Source: Cavia porcellus
Taxonomy: Eukaryota; Chordata; Mammalia; Rodentia; Caviidae
Assembly: GCF_034190915.1 (NCBI RefSeq)
Contig: NW_026947486.1
Coordinates: forward strand, 102,901,123 to 102,965,122
Direction: 5' to 3'
DNA: 64,000 nt
The notes under the pieces are model-generated. The model was not told the DNA's origin. It worked only from the letters and a program-made list of their open reading frames with translations, and ran no database searches. The position numbers and the translations under genes were made by a program. Shown one piece after another: positions 57,577 through 64,000 of this stretch. Numbering within the stretch: position 1 is the first letter of the stretch; each line of letters begins with the position of its first letter.

Positions 57577-58699
57577 TAGGCAATTCTTTTTAAGATAACA
57601 AGAGGCATTATGGTAACCATTGTTGATCACCTTGTATTTTGTTTTTACATTATGTATTATGTCCATCTTTTTGATTTGACTGACTCTGTCCTGGCATGTC
57701 ACATTTGGTTTTACTTTCTTAAAAAAAAGTAATAAGAACTGTGGGAGTAATAAAACCCAAAATGTGTAATTTTCATTGTACAAAAGAAAGGAAAATAAAG
57801 TGCTCTAAAGGATACAACTGCATATATGTTTAAGTGTATAAGATAGATAACCATATTACTGAGTTTTGTTGGATCATTGAACAAAACTGTTTGCAGTCTC
57901 ACTGTTTGAAAGTCCACTTTATATGCATTAATTTTGTAACTTGAACAACTATTTCTAAGATGACAATATGTAATTAACTAGTGATTTCCTGCTGTTTATT
58001 TTTTTCTGAAATTCTGTATAATTTGTACCCTTTTTCTGTTTTTTTTCTTTTTTCTCCTTAAATAAAATTTAAAAAAAGAAAGAGAATTACAGACTAGTCT
58101 CCCTGAACATAGATGTAAAAGTCCTCTATAGGATCTTGGCAAATGGAATGCAGCAAATTTTCAAGAAGATTATATAACATGACCAAGTGGGATTTTTCTC
58201 AGGGGTACAGAGATGTATCAATAAATGTAACATGCCATATTAACAGAGCCAAGAACAAAAATCATAGAATCATCTCAATAGATGCAAAAAAAGTTTTTGA
58301 CAAATCCCAGCACCCATTCATGATAAAAACCCTACACAGTGTTGGAGTGGATGTTCTTTATTTTAATCTGAGAAAAGCTCTCTATGACAAACCAACAGCC
58401 AACATCATACTAAATGGCCAAAAACTTAAAAAAGATTCTAAAATTAGGAACAACATAAGGATTTACACTGTCTCCACTCTTACTCAACATAGTCCTGGAA
58501 ACTTTAGCCAGAGCAATTGGACAAGAGAAAGCAATAAAAGGAATAATGATACAAAAGGAAGATGTTTAATTATTACTTACAGGTGACATGATACTCTACA
58601 TAGAAGATTCCAAAAGCTCCCCTAAAAACCTGCTAGATTTAATAAACAAATTCAATAGTGTAGTTGAATACAAAATTATCACTCAAAAATCAATAATCA

Positions 58700-58848
58700 C
58701 CTTTGTGATTGTGCACATATTTGTAATCCCAGCACTCAGGAAGCTGTGGCAGGAGGATCACTGGAAGTTTGCAACCAGCCTGGGCTACAAAGTGAGTTCA
58801 AGGCCAGCCTGGACTGCATAGTGAGACTTTGTCTCAAAAAAAGACAAA
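58700..58848 (+). mobile_element. B1-type SINE, plus strand
   Basis: 'TTGTAATCCCAGCACTCAGG', 'AGGAGGATCACTGGAAGTTT' and a duplicated 'AGCCTGG.CTAC/AGCCTGGACTGC' block lead to an A-rich tail. AAAAATCAATA flanks it at 58685-58695 and 58849-58859. It is inserted in ORF2 of the outer L1. Confidence 0.92.
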
Positions 58849-61426
58849 AAAAATCAATATTCTTCCTGTACATGAACAACAAATGCACTGAGAGTTAGTT
58901 TAAGGAAACAACAGCTTGCATAATAGCATCAAAACAAAAAAATCAAATACCTAGTAATCAATCTAATAAAGAAAGCAAATGATGTGTGTATTGAAAAACT
59001 AGTATTCTGAGAAAGGACCTTGAAGAGAATATCAGAAAATGGAAAACTATTTCCTGTTCTTGTGTAGGAAGAACCAATATATTGAAAATGGCCATAGTTC
59101 AAAAATTTTTATACAGATTTAATGCATTCCTGATCAACACACCAATAGAATGGCTCACAGAACTAAAATAAACAATCCCAAAATTCATTTGGAATCAGAA
59201 AAAGCTTAGAATAATGAAAGGAATTCTGGGCAAGAAATGCAAGTTATGGGTGATCACAACCACTGACTTCAAATAGTATTGCAATGTGATAAAAAAAACA
59301 GCATGGTACTGGCAAAAAACCCTCAAAACACATCAACAACAACAACCACAGCAAAAATGCTCCTAAAACAGACCCCAGGATCACTGGTACCAGATTAGAA
59401 GATGCAAAAACAACTCCAGACATACTCTGCCACCTTATTTTGAGAAAGATTCCTAATACCTTCACTTCTCTTTAATAAATGGTGCTGTAAATGCTGGCTA
59501 TGCAGAATCTTAAGATTAAAATTTGACCCTCTTTCACCATGCATTAAACTAAATTCAAAATTAAAGATCTCACTATTAAAACAGAATCAAATCATTAAAT
59601 CCACTGGGAGACATAATCGATAAAACTTGAAGACATTTGTATAGGCAAAGACTTTATGAATAAAACCCTGATTGCATGGGAATTGTCACAAAAAATCAAC
59701 AACTGGGATCTCATCATATTAAAAAGCTATTACATGCAAAAGAAATCACCAATAGATTGAAGAGACAATTAACAATGTTGGAGAAAATGTTTTCCAGCTG
59801 TTCCTCAAAGGATTTCTATTGAGAACATATAAAGAACTAAAAAAATCAGTCCTCCAAAATTTAAAGACTCAACCAAAAAATGGGCATCTGACATGAATAT
59901 ACACTTCTCTAATGAAGAAATACAAACAGCAAATACATATATGAAAAAATGTTAAATACCTCTGGTCATTTGAAAGATGCCAATTAAAACAACACTGAGA
60001 TTCCATCTCATCCTGGGATCAAGAAATAACCAATAACAAATGTTGGAAGGTCACTGGGGAAAAAGGAACTCCTCTCCACTGTTGGTGGGAGGGTAAACTG
60101 GTGCAACCACTATAGAAATCATTGTGGAGATTCCTCAAAAAAGTAGTACTCGAGTTCTCATTTAACCTAGCAGTTCCCATTGTTGGTATCTTCCCAGAAG
60201 AATTAAAAACAGTGCCACAGCAATATATGTGAACCCATGTTTATAGCAACACAATTTGCAACAGCTAAATCTTGGAAATAGCCCAAATGCCCATTACCTG
60301 AGGAATGGATAAAAAAAATGTGGTCTTTTTATACATTGGAGTACCATGCAACCATACAGAAGGATAAACTGGAGACTTTTACAGGTAAATGCATGCAACT
60401 CAAGACCATACTAATAAGTGAAATAAACCAGATGAATTTGTACAAACATTGCATTATCTGACTAGTGTGAGAAGCTGAAAGAGTAAATAAGATTTAAATT
60501 TCCAATAAATATTATAAAATGGGAAGAAAATATTGAAAGGCAAGATAAACTGGGATGAGTAAAGGAGAAAATAATGCAGAGAAAAGTGAAAAAAAGTGTA
60601 TATACAAAAAGTGTAGAGATTCTGGGAAGATGGCAGAACAGTAAGCAGCAGAGTAAATAGTCTTTCTGAGAGAAACAAGCCAGATGCTGGAATACAGCCT
60701 TCTTGAGAAGACCAGAAGGAAAGAAATGGGTCCCCTCAACCCAGGAAGAAACCAAAGTGATAATTGAAGTCCACAGAGAGAATAAAAAAAGAAAAGAAAA
60801 ACTTAAACAGAACGTGGTAGCCAGAGGCACTTTCACTGGAACCAGTCTCACTGTGCGAGACGCACTACTGGAATCTGGAGATGCATGGTCACAGTGAAGT
60901 GGGTGGATGGCAAGCCTGACAGCCTTGGTGAGGAGATGTGTTGGTGGAGGGGAGCAGTGGATCAGAGAACTTCACTGGCCAGCAGTGTGTGTGGGGGACT
61001 CAGTCCTCCCACAGGAGTGGGTGATTGGGCGCCATTTTGGAGTTGGACAGGATAAACCCAGAAGCAGATCTGTAGCCAGCTTCATTCAGCCACTTCTAGT
61101 GCAAAGCAGATTGGTGAGACTGCTTGGACTGAGTCCTGCCAGTTGTGTGCAGTCCAATAGCCACTGCAAAGGTTTCCCTAAAGGTATCCTTAACCAACCC
61201 CACCTGTGCGGTACACACTAATGTGGTGAAGATTGTCTGTATTTAACCAGCTTTGAAAGGAGGGGCCAGCATGCCTTACCCCTCCTTATACCCCAGTAGT
61301 CACCAGCACATTGGGGAAAGCAGCAAACAACAAAAATCCCTAGCCAGCATGCTTCAGAGTAATTATAACTAATAGAGGAAGTGCTTGGGACCCCACTATC
61401 CACTTGTCTGGAAGAAACCAGGAACA

Positions 61427-62500
61427 TGACAAGAGGAAGAAACAAAAGGCAGTATCCAGCCTCCAACCCAAGCAATTCTGGTCCAGGAGAGGTAAACACA
61501 GAAGAAATCAGGAGTTGAACATCTACAGTTTCTGAAGCAGCAACATCTGACATAAAGAAACAGCTTCATGAAACTATAAAAGAACTTAAAATAGAAATAC
61601 TATTACAAATAAATGAAGATATAAGAAAAATAATACAAGAAATGCTAAGCACCTCTAAAGAAGACACAGAAGAATAGAGGAGCATAGAGAAAGGAGGGAA
61701 ACCTTCAACGAATAATATAAAAAATTTAGAATACATGAAACAGATTCAAAGAGATTACCAGGAAATTAAAAAAGCTCCATTGAAAGCTGGCAAAGCTGCT
61801 TGAAAGAAACTAAAAATAGACTATCAAACCTTGAACACAGGTTTGCAACTTGAAATCATGAAAGGAAATATTCCTTAAAAATAACAAGAAACCAGGAAGT
61901 AACTATACAAAGACTAGAAGTTGACAAGAGGATCTATAACTTAAGAATAAAAAATGTGAATGAAGAAGCAGGCAGAAATACAGATGAAATACAAAGGCTA
62001 TTTGCAGAAATAATTAAAGAAAACTTCCCAAGCATAGAAAAAGGAAATGATATTCAGATATATGAGGCATACAGAACTCTAGTCAGCTATAACCAAAACA
62101 GATCTACACCCAGACATATAACAATCAAGATCCCAGAAATTCAACACAATAACAGAATATTAAAAGCAGTCAGAGAAAACAAAAAGATCATCTATAAAGG
62201 AAAACCCATTAGAATCATGACAGACTTCTCGGCAAAAATCATCAAATCAAGAAGAGCTTGGAGTGAAGTATTCCCGAGCTGTGAAAGAAAATAACCTCCA
62301 ACCCAGATTGATGTACCCTGAAAAACTATCTCTTAAAATTAATGCAGAAACAAGATGCTTCTGTGACAAAAAGGAACTGGGGGAGTTCATGACCACCAAA
62401 CCAACCCTACAAAAAATATCAAAGGACATTCTACAGAGAGACGAAGAAAGACCATGGTTTCGGGAACAGTGGCAGAGGGGGCTCACTGAATAGGGCAGAC
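61427..62500 (+). pseudogene. L1 ORF1, disrupted
   Basis: The start MTRGRNKRQYPASN is at 61427, with a stop soon after (TGA at 61517). The coiled coil is broken by a TAG at 61674 and small indels. The frame 61956-62294 keeps the RRM-like and early C-terminal domain (MNEEAGRNTDEIQRLFAEII, RHITIKIPEIQHNNR, FSAKIIKSRRAWSEV). A further indel near 62275 moves the rest to the frame 62263-62493 (NNLQPRLMYPEKLSLKINAE). Confidence 0.85.
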
Positions 62501-62539
62501 AGTGGAATGAAGAAGAAAAGTAGACAACCAATGGCAGAG

Positions 62540-62870
62540 ATGAGGCAGAGAGGGTTGGCCATAATCACTAATATAGATGGCTTCAATACACTAATAAAAA
62601 GAAACACAGGCAGAGTGGATCAAGAGATACAGTCCATTGAGATGCTCTATATAAGAAATATAGTTAACCTGAAAGAGGATTTATAGACTGAAAATCAAAG
62701 ATGAGAAAGCAATGCTTTATGTGACAGGGAACCGGAAAAAAGTGGGGGTATTTGCCCACCTGCTGCAGATTAGTTGGAAAGACATAACACTTTTATGCAA
62801 TGAAGGACTACTCAGCTATAAAGAAGGGAAACCTTGAGGCTCTTGTAGGTGAATGAATATAACTTGTGAT
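62540..62870 (+). pseudogene. ORF2 stub: endonuclease start fused to C-terminal tip
   Basis: 'CTAATATAGATGGCTTCAAT' and 'GGCAGAGTGGATCAAGAGAT' correspond to the N-terminal endonuclease region of ORF2 (Asn-x-Asp-Gly-Phe/Leu-Asn, then a WxDQE-like block). 'ATGAAGGACTACTCAGCTAT' belongs to the very end of ORF2. The junction lies near 62785. The catalytic core of both enzymes is gone. Confidence 0.7.
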
Positions 62871-63009
62871 CATGCTCAGGGGTAAAAACGTTCAGAATCA
62901 CTTAGGTAAATAGAGGGTTGCCTCCCTAATCTAAAAACTAAAGGAGTTAGTGGGATACAAAATGTACAATGCACCCTGTAAAAGTGAAAGGGGAGGAATT
63001 GTCTAAAAA

Positions 63010-63910
63010 GGGAAGGCAGTGGCCATTGTTAATTTTCTATCATGATTTGAAACCCATAATGTTTTCATTGCCCTGTTTAGTTTGGTTATATTCTGTTCCA
63101 GTTTGTCTATTTGTACTAGATTTGATGGCATGTACAGCTACTCTAAAAATAGAAGGATATACTGTGGTAATCATTTTTAATTTTCTATTAACTTAATCTG
63201 AAGCCCTGTATTACTTTCACTGTCTTGTTTTGACTGATTTTATTTGAATCTGTTTTTTCTGATCACTTATTTTGACTGATTTTATTTGAATGTATTTTGT
63301 CTGATCACTGTCTTATTTTGACTGATTTTATCCGAATCTATTTTGTTTGATAGTATCCAATCTGAGGGTATAGGCAACTACTTTGAAGACAATAAAATTC
63401 ACTATGATACCCATTCTGGCTTGACTATTATCTTATTTTGAAGTCCTACAATGTCTCAAATTTTTCATTTTTATTGATTTTGTTCTGTACTGTTTTGTTC
63501 AATTTTATTATGCCTGATGATATGGGTAATTATCTTGAAGATAACAAGAGGCATTATGGTAACCATTTTTGATTACTTTGTATTTTGGTTTTAAGTCATA
63601 CATTATGTCGATCCTTTTGTTTTGACTGGCCCCATTTTGTTTTGTCTCATTAGGTTTTATTCTTTTCAAAATTAAAAAATAGTGTATATAACATTTAAGA
63701 TAGTCATAATGATTACTAATCTCTCTTGGGTATTTCTATTTCTCATATATATGATAAGATAGTTATAATGGTTGCTAAATTCCCTTTGTTCATTGATAAG
63801 GTTTATGCTAATATTGTTTAGATAATTAAATTCATGTATCTTGTATTGAGTAACCGAAAATAACGAGATGCAATATATTAATCATTGTTATCACCTATTG
63901 TCTTTTTCTG
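63010..63910 (+). repeat. Tandem ~150-bp units of the L1-lineage 3' region
   Basis: Related phrases recur: 'GTGGCCATTGTTAATTTTCT' (63021), 'GTGGTAATCATTTTTAATTT' (63164), 'CACTATGATACCCATTCTGG' (63400) and 'CATTATGGTAACCATTTTTG' (63552). Between 63228 and 63330 a smaller 42-46-bp unit (TTTTGACTGATTTTAT) is repeated three times, stretching one unit. Confidence 0.8.
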
Positions 63911-64000
63911 AAGCTTTTATTTTTTCTCTTTAAAAAATAAAGGAAAATAAAAGAAGAAAACCTAGAATAGGAGCACATACCTTCATTTCTATATCTCAGC

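Larger units (their letters stand above)
51736..58075 (+). mobile_element. Full-length half-L1, ~3.2 kb without its nested insert, exact 15-bp TSD
   Basis: AAGAAAGAGAATTAC occurs exactly at 51721-51735 and 58076-58090, and the outer L1 ORF2 reads through when the insert is removed. The order is 5'UTR (51736-52480), ORF1 (52499 to about 53580) and ~150-bp 3' units (53680-54444 and 57592-58000). The 3' terminus is CTCCTTAAATAAAATTT plus A. No ORF2 remnant lies between ORF1 and the 3' region. The minus-strand element at 54459-57576 interrupts its 3' region. Removing that insert and one duplication leaves about 3207 bp. Confidence 0.92.
47590..60610 (+). mobile_element. Outer L1 of a nested cluster, ORF1 and ORF2 remnants
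   Basis: A degenerate 5'UTR/ORF1 (about 47600-48960) is followed by the ORF2 start (48990-49100), which resumes at 50287 with the endonuclease region and continues to 51720. It resumes again at 58091 with reverse transcriptase and runs to the ORF2 end and short 3'UTR at about 60610. Protein-level continuity is clear at both breaks: IYCIK before 49100 and EIHRLKIRG after 50287, and the RT-type [14 protein letters not shown] begins exactly after the 58076-58090 duplication. The active-site Asp motif reads GDMILYIED near 58584, lacking the first Asp. Without insertions it is roughly 5.4 kb. Confidence 0.82.
60618..63950 (+). mobile_element. L1 reduced to ORF1 plus both ends of ORF2, 3.3 kb
   Basis: It starts GATTCTGGGAAGATGGCAGA with a 5'UTR to about 61426. 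ORF1 follows (61427 to about 62500), then a fragment of the ORF2 start (62540-62780) joined directly to the last codons of ORF2 (about 62790-62870, 'TACTCAGCTATAAAGAAGGG'). A 3' region with ~150-bp units (63010-63900) ends in an A-rich tail at 63930-63960. The missing ORF2 middle includes reverse transcriptase. No convincing flanking duplication was found, partly because its left neighbour is the A-rich end of another L1. Confidence 0.82.

Overview
This window is mammalian, AT-rich, repeat-dominated DNA. I find no intact host protein-coding gene and no host RNA gene. The interspersed repeats point to a rodent. tRNA-derived ID-type SINEs sit beside B1-type (7SL-derived) SINEs, with old mammalian MIR, L2, Tigger, MaLR and ERVL-like pieces and many copies of one L1 lineage. 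ID plus B1 without an obvious B2 element suggests a non-muroid rodent, perhaps the beaver/kangaroo-rat side (Castorimorpha). That placement is inference.

Layout. 1-8.2 kb: unique sequence, an ERVL-like LTR, an L1-derived mini-element (5'UTR joined to 3'UTR), an ancient L1, a dense SINE cluster (4.3-7.6 kb), and an 85-bp duplication. 8.26-11.75 kb: a minus-strand L1 derivative with ORF1 but only a stub of ORF2. 11.8-22.5 kb: mostly unique sequence with MIR/L2 relics, a decayed TM9SF2-like fragment, a Tigger MITE and a 5'-truncated L1. 22.57-30.98 kb: a plus-strand 'half-L1' split by further half-L1 pieces, including a large inverted duplication and a 5'UTR with ~67-bp monomers. 31-39 kb: a second mini-element, an ERVL-like LTR, MIR, a deleted L1 (35.1-37.5 kb), a MaLR LTR and L2. 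39.09-41.90 kb: a half-L1 with a duplicated tail inside a perfect 16-bp target-site duplication. 41.9-47.6 kb: a minus-strand L1 carrying a solitary LTR, a fold-back junction, then a plus-strand L1. 47.6-60.6 kb: a four-layer nest, in which an L1 is interrupted by a truncated L1 and by a full half-L1, the latter itself interrupted by a younger half-L1 with an intact 360-codon ORF1. 60.6-63.95 kb: another L1 with most of ORF2 deleted.

The unifying theme is one L1 lineage and its deletion derivatives. Full L1 (ORF1+ORF2), L1 with ORF2 reduced to its two ends, ORF1-only elements (architecture as in the known HAL1 'half-L1' group) and ORF-less 5'UTR-3'UTR elements are all present. They share a 3' region built of diverged ~150-bp tandem units. 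Several are flanked by target-site duplications, so the deleted forms were themselves mobilised, presumably by L1 ORF2 protein supplied in trans. All coordinates of repeat edges are by eye and may be off by some tens of bases.
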